A stretch of 64,000 bases of DNA, taken from contig NZ_FONP01000003.1 of NCBI RefSeq assembly GCF_900112955.1, positions 62,001 to 126,000 of the forward strand, written 5' to 3'. Each line of letters opens with the position of its first letter. Positions within the stretch are counted from its first letter, which is position 1. Origin of the DNA: Peptostreptococcus sp. D1. GTDB lineage: Bacteria; Bacillota; Clostridia; Peptostreptococcales; Peptostreptococcaceae. The notes under the pieces are model-generated. The model searched no databases, had not been told where the DNA came from, and saw only the letters and a program-made list of their open reading frames with translations. A program made the translations under genes and the position numbers. Below, one piece after another: positions 54,586 through 63,123 of the stretch.

Positions 54586-54613
54586 GATTTGGTGATTGAC
54601 GGTGTACCAAATC
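54586..54613. repeat. 8-bp inverted repeat in the YitT leader
   Basis: GATTTGGT (54586-54593) and ACCAAATC (54606-54613) pair perfectly around a 12-base loop, 25 bp before the start codon. It could be an operator or a translation-control hairpin; it matches no riboswitch I know. Confidence 0.5.
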
Positions 54614-54637
54614 GCAAAGAAAAGGAAGGTAATTTTT

Positions 54638-55279
54638 ATGGACAAACGGTGTATGATTAAAAAGCTATTACAAATAGTTGTTGGAACTTTAATATTATCG
54701 TTTGGTATTTACAATTTTTATTATCAAAATGGAATAACAGAAGGTGGAGTTCTGGGTTTATTGTTAATATTTAAAAATGTGTTTAACGTAGATGTTTCGT
54801 TATCAAATGTTTTTATAGATGGGTTTTTAATCCTATTGGGATTTAGATTTTTCGGAAAAAAATTCTTTGGTTATACGATTTTCTCAACAGTTGTATTTTC
54901 AATTGTTTATGGTATTTTCGAAAAATTTGGTTTCTTAGTTACAGTAGACAACAATATTATTGCGGCTATACTAGGTGGTGTTTGCGTAGGAGCTGGTTGT
55001 GGAATTATTATTAATGCCGGTGGTGCAGCCGGTGGAGATGATATAGTAGCACTTATATTATCAAAAATATCAAATGTAAGTATTGGTAAAGTATATTTAA
55101 TAACTGATGTGATAGTTCTAGTATTAGCTTTATCGTATCTACCTGCTAGTAAGATAATATATTCTATTACAGCTGTTGTTGTTAGTGGACAAGTTATAAA
55201 TATTATGTATAAGTTTAATGATTCAATAGAATTAGTATCGGATTTGACACCTGTAGTCGATAAAGAATTGGCAGCATAG
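54638..55279 (+). CDS. YitT-family membrane protein
   Basis: A 213-residue YitT-family protein with five membrane helices. The characteristic NGITEGGVLGLLL near the N terminus and GCGIIINAGGAAGGDDIVALIL (about 126-147, in part) are present. The usual C-terminal DUF2179 domain of longer YitT proteins is absent: the chain ends 20 residues after the last helix. I start at ATG 54638 with AAAGGAAGGTAATTTTT before it. The transport role is unproven. Confidence 0.87.
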   Translation: MDKRCMIKKLLQIVVGTLILSFGIYNFYYQNGITEGGVLGLLLIFKNVFNVDVSLSNVFIDGFLILLGFRFFGKKFFGYTIFSTVVFSIVYGIFEKFGFLVTVDNNIIAAILGGVCVGAGCGIIINAGGAAGGDDIVALILSKISNVSIGKVYLITDVIVLVLALSYLPASKIIYSITAVVVSGQVINIMYKFNDSIELVSDLTPVVDKELAA

Positions 55280-55338
55280 TCATAAAAAATATTAAATAAT
55301 ATTATTCAGTATTTTTAGTATTAAAGCTTATACTATTA

Positions 55339-55376
55339 AAAATATCCTATTTTGTGATAAAAAATAGGATATTTTT
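55339..55376 (+). terminator. Terminator after the YitT-family gene
   Basis: AAATATCCTATTTT pairs with AAAATAGGATATTT, followed by TTAT. Confidence 0.8.
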
Positions 55377-55789
55377 ATGTATATAATTTAATATAAGCAT
55401 TACCTTTAAACCAATAAGCCTTATTAATAATTTAAAATTTCAAGTTGATATTTAACATTCATTTTATGTACTTTTTATAATATATTATTTTTATATTCAT
55501 ATTTATTTCATAGCTAATTTTTCAATTGATTTATTATCTTTGCTTAATAACGATTTTTCAACAAAATAACATCAAAATTTTTCTAAATTTATTCCTATTT
55601 TTTATTAAAAAAATTTACATTAAATTTACATTATTTCTATTGTAATATAACAAAAACATGTTATAATGTATAAATATTCAAAAAAAAAAAAATAAGATAA
55701 TCAAATCATATAAATTGGTATAATTTTATAGAGCTTATTTTCTAGATATCTCTATAGTTATATATATATTATTTTAAAGGAGATAAAAA
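55377..55789 (+). promoter_or_regulatory. AT-rich leader region with promoter for the second surface-protein gene
   Basis: No gene seen in this 413-bp spacer. A probable promoter, TTGTAA (55640-55645), 16 bp, TATAAT (55662-55667), lies about 120 bp before the start, so the mRNA would have a long AT-rich leader with an A-run at 55679-55692. Confidence 0.55.
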
Positions 55790-58381
55790 ATGAAAAGTAT
55801 TAAAAAATTTATTTCGCTGCTACTTGTAGCAATAATATTTGTCTCTACTGTACCTATTAACAATGTTAAAGCGGAAGGAAATTATAGTGGTACTATAACA
55901 AGAGTAGGTCAGTGGACAAATGAATCAAGAACACTTAGAGATGATACTATCAATGTGTCGAGTGGCTCTGATAAACTTGGTACACCTATTATGAATGGAG
56001 GGCTACTTAGAGGTCTTGCAAAAACTTTTTTGGGATGGTCAGACAAGGAGCCTGTAGGAAATGGAGAAATTGCCGATGGTGCAAGATTGTTTTCTCCAGA
56101 AGATACAGTATCAAAAGCATTTCCAAATGGTATTGATACAAATTCCAAAATTTATGCCGTTTATTTTAGTTTAAATGCGCCTAAAACAGCTTTGCCTGAT
56201 TCAAATATTGCATTTGGACTAGCTCTTTTAAGTGGTGTTGGTAATATAAAAATTGATGGCAAAAAAATTGATATTAACAGTGATACTAACAATGAAGATA
56301 TTTTACCACATACTAAAAACGTGTCTTCAGAGAATATTGATAATAATATATCAATAATTGATCGTTACAAGGCTGCAGATGATAATAATTCAGTTCACGA
56401 AATTATTTTGAGAGCAGAGTTTGAAATGGCAGACAATATACATATGGTAACATATAAAAATCCTGGTGGATATGCTCCTGTACTTTCTTACAATTATAGC
56501 AATTTGAAAAATACAGAGTTTAGCAAGAAAGCAAGAGAAGATATGAGCTATCAAGAAGAGTATACTTTTGTAGATTTAACTATTGAGTTGGATGAAAAGA
56601 TGAATGTTCCCGATATTCTTTATATGGATTTTAAGAGTTATCCATGGCGACCATTATATGTATTGGACGAGCAAGGTAATTCTATGAACATTATTAGCCC
56701 TGCTGACGGAACGGATTTTGGAAATGGTATGAATGCTTTTAATACACTTGTGAGTAATACAAATCCAAGCACTACTTTCGGATTTAAAACAACTGGAAAG
56801 AAAAAATTTACCATAAGAACTATTTTAAGAGATGGTAGCAATGAAAAAATTCCTGAGAATAAAGTTGTTCCTACTGGTGACAATACCATAGCCGAAGAAA
56901 TAATAGAAAATATGACATTGAGATTTCTTTCGAGTGATGAGATTATGGCGTTAACTGGAAAATCAAAAGAAGATAGTTATAAATCTGTTGTAACTATAAA
57001 AGATTCAGTTGCTAAAAGCATTGCTGATATAGCAGGTAGCCAGAAATTAAAAGCAATAGGCTCTGTCAAAGGATTAGCAGTGGCAAATGCAGGAAGAGTT
57101 AGCTTTTTCGAACTAAGATCATCAAAGGATATCAACACTCCTAGTAATGGAACTCTTAATATAGGTTATGTAATTAATCCTGTGGTTACATTTGTTAAAA
57201 ACTATGGAGATGAAAATGCTCCTGACTACAAAATATCTGAAGTAGAAGTTGATAAGGAACAATCTATTAATGGTGATACACTTGTCAATCAAAGTATTCC
57301 ATCAAGCCCTACTAGAAGTGGATATAAATTTATTGGGTGGAGTACAGATAAAGCTGCGAATACTTCAAATATAGCAAATACAAAATTTGATGGAGATACT
57401 ATAGTCTCTGATAATCTAACTGTATATGCCATTTGGGAGAAAAATTCAACTGGTGGTGGGGGGAGCAATCCGATGCCAACACCAGATAAAGATAAAGATA
57501 GAGTAAGTGGAGCGGATAGAGTAGAAACAGCAGTGAAAATATCTGAAAAATATTACGACAAATCGAAAACTGTAATAGTTGTCAGAAGTGATTTGTTCCC
57601 CGATTCTATGACAGCAGCAGTCCTTTCTAAGCAATTAAATGCTCCAATACTTCTAACTGAAACAAATGCTTTGGATCAAAAAGTAAAAAACGAAATAAGA
57701 AGATTAGATGCTGAGGAAATTATTATAGTTGGAGGACCTCATTCAGTTTCTGAAAAAGTCAGAAATGAACTTAAAGAGTTAGATATTGACAAAAATGTTG
57801 AAAGAATTTCAGGGGAAGATAGGTATGGAACATCTGATATGGTCGCTAGGAGAGTAGTAGGCATAACTGGTAAATTGAACAAGGCTGTAGTAGCAAGCGG
57901 AGAAGTATTCCCAGATGCTCTTTCAATAAGCTCATTTGCGGCACAGAAGGGATATCCAATATTATTGGTAACTAAAGAAAATATTCCATCTCGTATCAAA
58001 CGTTCTATATCTGACTTAGATATAAAGAATACATATGTTGTTGGAGGAAAAAATACAATATCTGAACAGAATGCATCAAATCTTCCAGGAGCTTTGGAAA
58101 GAATAGGTGGAATTGATAGATATCAAACCTCTGTAGAGATTGCAAAATCAAAATTTAAAACATCAAGTACAGCATTTTTAGCAAGTGGAGAAGTATTCTC
58201 AGATGCTCTTGTAATTGGTCCTGTTGCAGGTAAATATGCATCTCCAATACTATTAACACCATCTGAAAAGGCATCTAAATATGTAGTTGATTATGTAGCA
58301 AATTCAAATATTAGAAAGATAACAGTAGTTGGTGGACAAAGGTATATTCCTGATTCTATTGTAAATCAAATAATTAAATAA
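55790..58381 (+). CDS. Cell-surface protein with Listeria-Bacteroides repeat and three CWB2 modules
   Basis: An 863-residue secreted protein. Residues 1-28 form a signal peptide (SLLLVAIIFVSTVPINNVKA). A unique ectodomain spans about 29-455, containing an early FLGWSDKEP segment. A Listeria-Bacteroides (InlB B-type) repeat ends near 551 (RSGYKFIGWSTDKAAN, LTVYAIWEK), followed by a GGGGS/Pro linker. Three CWB2 modules begin at about 570, 669 and 767 (RVSGADRVETAVKIS, RISGEDRYGTSDMVA, RIGGIDRYQTSVEIA), non-covalently attaching it to cell-wall polymer. It starts at ATG after AAAGGAGATAAAA. The intact anchor contrasts with the interrupted CWB2 protein at 2484. Confidence 0.9.
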   Translation: MKSIKKFISLLLVAIIFVSTVPINNVKAEGNYSGTITRVGQWTNESRTLRDDTINVSSGSDKLGTPIMNGGLLRGLAKTFLGWSDKEPVGNGEIADGARLFSPEDTVSKAFPNGIDTNSKIYAVYFSLNAPKTALPDSNIAFGLALLSGVGNIKIDGKKIDINSDTNNEDILPHTKNVSSENIDNNISIIDRYKAADDNNSVHEIILRAEFEMADNIHMVTYKNPGGYAPVLSYNYSNLKNTEFSKKAREDMSYQEEYTFVDLTIELDEKMNVPDILYMDFKSYPWRPLYVLDEQGNSMNIISPADGTDFGNGMNAFNTLVSNTNPSTTFGFKTTGKKKFTIRTILRDGSNEKIPENKVVPTGDNTIAEEIIENMTLRFLSSDEIMALTGKSKEDSYKSVVTIKDSVAKSIADIAGSQKLKAIGSVKGLAVANAGRVSFFELRSSKDINTPSNGTLNIGYVINPVVTFVKNYGDENAPDYKISEVEVDKEQSINGDTLVNQSIPSSPTRSGYKFIGWSTDKAANTSNIANTKFDGDTIVSDNLTVYAIWEKNSTGGGGSNPMPTPDKDKDRVSGADRVETAVKISEKYYDKSKTVIVVRSDLFPDSMTAAVLSKQLNAPILLTETNALDQKVKNEIRRLDAEEIIIVGGPHSVSEKVRNELKELDIDKNVERISGEDRYGTSDMVARRVVGITGKLNKAVVASGEVFPDALSISSFAAQKGYPILLVTKENIPSRIKRSISDLDIKNTYVVGGKNTISEQNASNLPGALERIGGIDRYQTSVEIAKSKFKTSSTAFLASGEVFSDALVIGPVAGKYASPILLTPSEKASKYVVDYVANSNIRKITVVGGQRYIPDSIVNQIIK

Positions 58382-58393
58382 TATTTTATTATT

Positions 58394-58438
58394 AAAAATG
58401 GGTTAGGTATTCAAATAAATATTTAATCCATTTTTTTT
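58394..58438 (+). terminator. Terminator of the surface-protein gene
   Basis: AAAAATGG..TTA pairs with TAA..CCATTTTT around an AT-rich loop; the 3' side runs into TTTTTTTT. Confidence 0.65.
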
Positions 58439-58560
58439 AAATTAATGCATACATACTTTTATTATCATTTTCTATAAATATATAGAGTAAGTGAATTGAT
58501 TTACAACAGTTACACCCAAATATATTATATGATTATTTAAAGGCTCATAATATTTATATG

Positions 58561-58589
58561 TTGACATTTAGTACAAAGAACTATATTAT
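58561..58589 (+). promoter_or_regulatory. Promoter of the threonine-aldolase gene
   Basis: TTGACA (58561-58566), a 17-bp spacer and TATTAT (58584-58589), 60 bp before the start codon. Confidence 0.65.
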
Positions 58590-58648
58590 ATAGTATATAA
58601 AAAATCGTTATTACATCATTATAAGAATATTTTAAAGGAGGGATATTT

Positions 58649-59731
58649 ATGATTAGGTTCGAAAATGATTATTTAGAAGGATGTATTCCGGAAATTCTAG
58701 AAAAGATAGTCAATACTAATTATGAGCAGATACCGGGATATCGTCTTGACGATTACTGCGAAATAGCTTCGCATAAAATCAAAGAGAGCTGCAATGCGGA
58801 TTATTTAGATGTGCATTATCTTGTCGGTGGTACTCAGGCTAATATGACTGTTCTCGATGCTATTCTTAGACCTCATCAAGGGGTAGTATCAACAATCCTG
58901 GGACATATAAACGTTCATGAAGTAGGTGCTATTGAAGGGCGTGGACATAAGGTTTTAGCATTATATAATACTGATTATATGAATGAAGATAATATTGAAT
59001 TAGCTCAGCAATTAGATGAAGAATCTAAATTATCTCCTCAAACACTAAAAAATTATCTTGAGGATTATTTTAAAAAAGATGATTGGCATACTGTTCAACC
59101 TGGAGCGGTCTATATATCACATCCGACAGAGCGTGGAGCTTTATATACTAAAGACGAACTAATTCAATTAAAGGAGATATGTGACGAGTACGAAATGCCA
59201 CTTTATCTTGATGGTGCAAGGCTTGCTTATGCATTGGCAGCTGAAGAAAATGATATAGAGCTGGAGGATCTTGCAAAATATTGTGATATTTTCTATATTG
59301 GAGGAACGAAATGTGGAGCATTGTTCGGAGAAGCAGTTTGTTTTTCCAACAAAAAATATAACAAGGACTTTAGAAATATCACAAAGCACAATGGAGCAAT
59401 AATCGCCAAAGGAAGACTTTTAGGTATACAGTTTGATGTCCTTTTTACGAATAATACATATATTGACAAATGTAGGGATGCGTACATTTTTGCAATGAGG
59501 ATAAAGCGAGCATTTGAAGATAAAAATATCGATTTTATAGCAAATTCTTTTACTAATCAGCAATTTCCAATACTTAGCAAAAAACAGCAAAGTTATATAA
59601 AATCAAGTGGTATAAATTTTAATTATGAGGCAAAAATTGATGACAATTATGATGCCGTTAGATTTTGTACTGATTGGGCAACAAAAAAAGAAGCTATTGA
59701 GTATCTAGAAAAGGTAATATCAAAATTATAA
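58649..59731 (+). CDS. Low-specificity L-threonine aldolase family (PLP enzyme)
   Basis: A 360-residue fold type I PLP enzyme of the beta-eliminating lyase/threonine aldolase group, cleaving L-threonine or allo-threonine to glycine and acetaldehyde. Signatures: NDYLEGCIPEIL, LVGGTQANMTVLDAIL for the cofactor phosphate, YLDGARLAYAL with the Asp under the PLP ring, and the Schiff-base lysine in IGGTKCGALFGEA (about residue 214). It starts at ATG after TTAAAGGAGGGATATTT. It is monocistronic. Related aminotransferase-like enzymes cannot be fully ruled out. Confidence 0.88.
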   Translation: MIRFENDYLEGCIPEILEKIVNTNYEQIPGYRLDDYCEIASHKIKESCNADYLDVHYLVGGTQANMTVLDAILRPHQGVVSTILGHINVHEVGAIEGRGHKVLALYNTDYMNEDNIELAQQLDEESKLSPQTLKNYLEDYFKKDDWHTVQPGAVYISHPTERGALYTKDELIQLKEICDEYEMPLYLDGARLAYALAAEENDIELEDLAKYCDIFYIGGTKCGALFGEAVCFSNKKYNKDFRNITKHNGAIIAKGRLLGIQFDVLFTNNTYIDKCRDAYIFAMRIKRAFEDKNIDFIANSFTNQQFPILSKKQQSYIKSSGINFNYEAKIDDNYDAVRFCTDWATKKEAIEYLEKVISKL

Positions 59732-59859
59732 TATGCTATTATACAGAGATGATAGACAATTTAGATTACTGTAAAATAATGAAAATATTATTTAAGCTAA
59801 ATACTATTTTATAATATAATTAAATTAAAAATAAAGCTAACTATGGTCTGGAGGGAAAA

Positions 59860-60711
59860 ATGGGTATAAAATTAGTAGTAGATTCTTCTTCTGAAATCAC
59901 TCAGGAGGAATCAAAAAAAATGGGAGTTTATTGTCTACCTCTTACAGTCTCGTTTGAGGAAGATATGTTTAGAGATGGTGTTGATTTGAGCTATGATGAA
60001 TTTTACGACAAACTTGGTGAATATGAAAGCTTACCAAAAACTAGTCAAGTAACGCCATACCTATATGAAGAAGCGTTTAAAGAAATTCTTTCAAATGGAG
60101 ACATACCAGTAGCTATTACATTGTCGTCTGTAATTTCTGGTACATATAATAGTGCTATATTGGCTTCAAATCAATTTGATGAGGAAATTCATGTCATCGA
60201 TAGCCTTACAACATCATGTGCTTTAAAGCTGATTATTAAGTATGCATTGAGTATTGTTGATAAATATAATGATCCAGTGGAATTTGTAAATGAAATTGAA
60301 AGAGTAAAGAAAAAAGCTAAGATATTCTATTTGTTGGATACACTTGAGTATTTATACAAGGGTGGACGCCTTTCTAAGCTTTCAGCATTGGCTGGTTCAA
60401 TATTATCGATCAAACCGATTATATCCTTTGATGAGAATGGTAAAGTAGTTATGGTATCAAAATCTAGAGGCTGGAAAAAAGGTATTTCTCTATTAATTGA
60501 TCTTGTTAAAGAATCAGGAGAAATTGACGAAGAGCTAGGTGTAATTTTATCATATTCCGGAAAGGATTCGTCAATAGTAGATTCACTTAAACAAAAATCT
60601 GAAGCTATTTTCGACTTTGATGTAAATGATATTCCAGTCACACAGATTGGCTGCACAATAGGTACACATGCCGGACCAGGAGCAATTGGAATTTCTTATT
60701 TTACAAAATAA
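59860..60711 (+). CDS. DegV-family fatty-acid-binding protein (FakB type)
   Basis: A 283-residue DegV/FakB-type protein. The N terminus LVVDSSSEITQEESKK, the loop KTSQVTPYLYEEAF and the fatty-acid-binding SSVISGTYNSA and GAGGRLS-like YKGGRLSKLSALAGSIL are typical. The C terminus carries GTHAGPGAIGIS. FakB proteins hold a fatty acid for phosphorylation by FakA, the other half of the pathway; no FakA gene is nearby. It starts at ATG after TCTGGAGGGAAAA, with a terminator following. Confidence 0.9.
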   Translation: MGIKLVVDSSSEITQEESKKMGVYCLPLTVSFEEDMFRDGVDLSYDEFYDKLGEYESLPKTSQVTPYLYEEAFKEILSNGDIPVAITLSSVISGTYNSAILASNQFDEEIHVIDSLTTSCALKLIIKYALSIVDKYNDPVEFVNEIERVKKKAKIFYLLDTLEYLYKGGRLSKLSALAGSILSIKPIISFDENGKVVMVSKSRGWKKGISLLIDLVKESGEIDEELGVILSYSGKDSSIVDSLKQKSEAIFDFDVNDIPVTQIGCTIGTHAGPGAIGISYFTK

Positions 60712-60720
60712 AAAAGCATT

Positions 60721-60747
60721 AAAGCACCCAATGAGGTGCTTTTTATT
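60721..60747 (+). terminator. Terminator after the DegV gene
   Basis: AAAGCACC pairs with GGTGCTTT around CAATGA, with TTTATT after. The rest of the 60712-61044 gap holds the repeat and minus-strand terminator listed next. Confidence 0.85.
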
Positions 60748-60814
60748 GTAAAGCAAACTATGATGACTTTATGAATTATTTTTATCCTCAACAGATATAT
60801 AATTATTAGCATAT

Positions 60815-60852
60815 ATAACTATTCCTTAAATATACATTTAAAGAATAGTTAT
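60815..60852. repeat. 16-bp inverted repeat in the DegV-nrd region gap
   Basis: ATAACTATTCCTTAAA (60815-60830) and TTTAAAGAATAGTTAT (60837-60852) pair with one mismatch around a 6-base loop. It lacks a clear T-run. It may be a second bidirectional terminator or part of a small RNA. Confidence 0.5.
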
Positions 60853-60930
60853 ATGTTACACCTTCAAAACTCGATTTTTAATTTTAGTAATAAATATATT
60901 TATTTTTTCAATACCAATAATCCAGTTATC

Positions 60931-60960
60931 AAAAAAGGCGATCTAAATAATAGATCCACC
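60931..60960 (-). terminator. Terminator of the minus-strand trmB operon
   Basis: On the minus strand GG..GATCTA pairs with TAGATC..CC around TTATT, followed by TTTTTT. It ends the transcript of the 61045-62636 genes. An additional GGCTG/CAGCC hairpin lies just upstream in the same 3' region. Confidence 0.65.
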
Positions 60961-61044
60961 CTCTTTACTAATTAATACAGCTTTGGCTGATAACGATTTT
61001 ATCATACAGCCCAACATTATAACCAATACAATAGAATGTAAATT

Positions 61045-61893
61045 TTAGGAAAAAAAGAATTCTATCATTAGTGATATTACCATTGTAAATATTGCAAATG
61101 ACAAAGATACTGTAAGAAACGAAATTGTCGTTATTACAATTTTTAGGTATTCTATCATAAATATATTTCCCATATTTAAAAATATAAGGTTTATCAAAAA
61201 CACCAATAAAAAAAATAATAGAAATCCGGATTTACTGTTTCTCAAATCCTCGACACTCAAGTCCATATGAGTTGTTATTGAATAAATAATATAAACAACC
61301 ACAATATAAGCGATTATATTGCTAGCTTTGAATGGATTCAGCACTGAAAGTATAGCAAAAACAAGGTTAACATATATGTTAAATGAATCAATGATATTGT
61401 TTATATTAGACATATACACCATGTTTTTGTTAAATGTCGCCTTTACGATTTCAAATTCTGATGGCATCAGTATCCACATACTTATAATCATTGTTAATGT
61501 TCCAAATATTATAGGTGAAATACCAATAAAGAAATTTCCAATTCTTTGGTATGGATTATTTATATTGCATCTGTGATTGACATATCCCATGATTCCATCG
61601 TATTTGCTTTTTATTGGTCTAAATAACGAAAAATCTACAATCTGATGACCAAATATAACGCAGAACAACATATGACTAAATTCGTGTACAACAGTGCCAA
61701 TTATTCCGGTAATTATCAATCCGGTTCTACCAAAAGCATTGTTTATTGCTCTCGAATTGATACGCTCAATTACACTGAAAAATACACCAAAAAAGAACAG
61801 AAGTAAAATTAAAACGACTGTATATATAAGGCTGTTTTTTAAATTAATCATCTGGACATCAATATTTGCCAATTTGCTGAAGAATCCAATCAT
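61045..61893 (-). CDS. Membrane protein with HExxH motif (M50-like metalloprotease?)
   Basis: A 282-residue protein with about six membrane helices. The second hydrophobic segment carries VVHEFSHMLFCVIFGH, an HExxH zinc-binding pattern inside a membrane helix, as in site-2 protease (M50) relatives. A second NPDG-type M50 motif is not obvious, so the assignment to an active protease is tentative. The gene overlaps trmB by 4 bp (on the minus strand, its start lies inside the trmB stop region), so the two are translationally coupled. Function unknown. Confidence 0.65.
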   Translation of the reverse strand: MIGFFSKLANIDVQMINLKNSLIYTVVLILLLFFFGVFFSVIERINSRAINNAFGRTGLIITGIIGTVVHEFSHMLFCVIFGHQIVDFSLFRPIKSKYDGIMGYVNHRCNINNPYQRIGNFFIGISPIIFGTLTMIISMWILMPSEFEIVKATFNKNMVYMSNINNIIDSFNIYVNLVFAILSVLNPFKASNIIAYIVVVYIIYSITTHMDLSVEDLRNSKSGFLLFFLLVFLINLIFLNMGNIFMIEYLKIVITTISFLTVSLSFAIFTMVISLMIEFFFS

Positions 61894-62636
61894 AAAGTAT
61901 AAGCCTCCAACCTGTATATAGGCATTCCTAATTCCATGAATTTTTCTTCATATTCAGTTGTCACATTTTCCTTTGAAAAATCACTTTTAACAAGATTAAA
62001 GGAAATATTTCTAAATATCCATCTATTTTCGCTCATTTCATTCAAGCTAAATTCAAATAATTCTTGATTATCGGTTTTAAAATGAATTCCAGAGGATGGT
62101 TTTGAATTTAATTTTTTTCTATACAGCTCCAAAAATTTTTCGGAAGTCAGCCTTCTTTTAGAATTTCTCTTTTTAGGCCATGGATCGCAGAAATTTATAT
62201 ATATTCTGTCGAGCTCACTATCTGAGAAATAGTGTTCAAAAAATTCAGCTTCCCCCCAAAGGAATTTTATATTTGAAATATTTTTGTCCGATACTTTCTC
62301 TACTCCACGTATCAAAACCTCCTCTTTTATTTCCAAAGCAATATAGTTAATATCAGGATTTTTTAAAGCCAATGTAGTGATAAACTTACCTCTTCCACTT
62401 CCGACTTCAACATGTATTGGATTATGATTTCCGAATATCCTACTCCATTGCCCTCTGTAATTATTTACGATATTATCATATGCTCTGTCATTTACGACTT
62501 CCCTATTGTCAAAATTTGTGCGATTGGAAATCTGTGTATTAGAATCTGGAGGAACCTGATTTAATTTACCATTTACAACATAATTTTCGTATGAAAGTAG
62601 TTTTTCATCTGAGCCCTTTCTTTTTCTTCTTCTCAT
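61890..62636 (-). CDS. trmB: tRNA (guanine-N(7)-)-methyltransferase TrmB
   Basis: Methylates N7 of G46 in tRNA. The 248-residue protein has SAM motif I VEVGSGRGKF (about residues 76-85), the family NFCDPWPKKRNSKRRLT (about 151-167, showing the DPWPK signature) and a C-terminal TEYEEKFMELGMPIY. An insert of about 25 residues (PPDSNTQISNRTNFDNREVV) lies between the N-terminal segment and the methyltransferase core, making it longer than the 210-220 residue norm. It starts at ATG after GAGGTGTTATT. It is coupled to the HExxH membrane gene downstream. Confidence 0.94.
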   Translation of the reverse strand: MRRRKRKGSDEKLLSYENYVVNGKLNQVPPDSNTQISNRTNFDNREVVNDRAYDNIVNNYRGQWSRIFGNHNPIHVEVGSGRGKFITTLALKNPDINYIALEIKEEVLIRGVEKVSDKNISNIKFLWGEAEFFEHYFSDSELDRIYINFCDPWPKKRNSKRRLTSEKFLELYRKKLNSKPSSGIHFKTDNQELFEFSLNEMSENRWIFRNISFNLVKSDFSKENVTTEYEEKFMELGMPIYRLEAYTL

Positions 62637-62653
62637 AATAACACCTCAATTTC

Positions 62654-62694
62654 AAAAAAGTGTAGTATGGATTAAAATCCACCCTACACTTTTT
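62654..62694 (-). terminator. Terminator after the HesB-like gene
   Basis: On the minus strand AAAGTGTAG..TGGATT pairs with AATCCA..CTACACTTT, followed by TTT. It separates this gene from trmB, whose ribosome binding site follows. Confidence 0.8.
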
Positions 62695-62716
62695 AATTTT
62701 TAATATTATTTCTCTA

Positions 62717-63034
62717 TTAGTGGCAGCCTGAACAGCTTCCGCAACCACTCTGCATATCTTTAAGCTTTTCTGGAATAACTCTAAATCCACCACCTAAGTC
62801 CTGAATCAACATATCACCAAATTGTTCATATTCTTGAGCATCCATAATAAATTCTATATCTTCAACTGAACAAGAAACATCACTTGGTTTCTTTTCATCT
62901 AGAGCCAAACCAAAGGATGGTCCTGAACAAGCAGCACCTGCAAAGTACATTCTAACAGATGTTGGTTGATCAGTCTGTTCTGATATTATTTCTCTCAATA
63001 CTTCTAAAGCCGTATTAGCTGCATCTACTTTCAT
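62717..63034 (-). CDS. HesB/IscA-like protein with Cys-rich tail
   Basis: A 105-residue protein resembling HesB/IscA-type proteins of Clostridia: a YFAGAACSGPSFGLALDE core (about residues 28-45) and a C-terminal SGCGSCSGCH with four cysteines and a His, a likely Fe-S or metal-binding tail. I start at ATG 63034, preceded by GTGAGGTTAATA, in preference to an upstream in-frame ATG at 63079 that lies in the promoter region. It has its own promoter, between nrdG and trmB on the minus strand. Role in cluster assembly is inferred. Confidence 0.85.
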   Translation of the reverse strand: MKVDAANTALEVLREIISEQTDQPTSVRMYFAGAACSGPSFGLALDEKKPSDVSCSVEDIEFIMDAQEYEQFGDMLIQDLGGGFRVIPEKLKDMQSGCGSCSGCH

Positions 63035-63083
63035 ATTATTAACCTCACTAAAATATTTATTGTCTGTCACATCCGACAATTGT

Positions 63084-63111
63084 ATTATATCATATATATT
63101 TAATTTGTAAA
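63084..63111 (-). promoter_or_regulatory. Promoter of the HesB-like gene
   Basis: On the minus strand TTTACA (63111-63106), a 16-bp spacer and TATAAT (63089-63084), about 50 bp before the chosen start. This is directly after the nrdG stop. Confidence 0.65.
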
Positions 63112-63123
63112 AGTATCACTTAT

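Larger units (their letters stand above)
54215..54637 (+). other. Intergenic region before yitT-like gene
   Basis: A 423-bp AT-rich spacer. It holds the terminator hairpin at 54470, an overlapping promoter, and an inverted repeat near the start codon, each listed separately. The first 250 bp contain no gene or clear element. Confidence 0.6.

Noticed and set aside
62605-62793. 62-codon minus-strand frame across the HesB-like terminator
   Set aside because: It runs through a terminator and overlaps two real genes in another frame.
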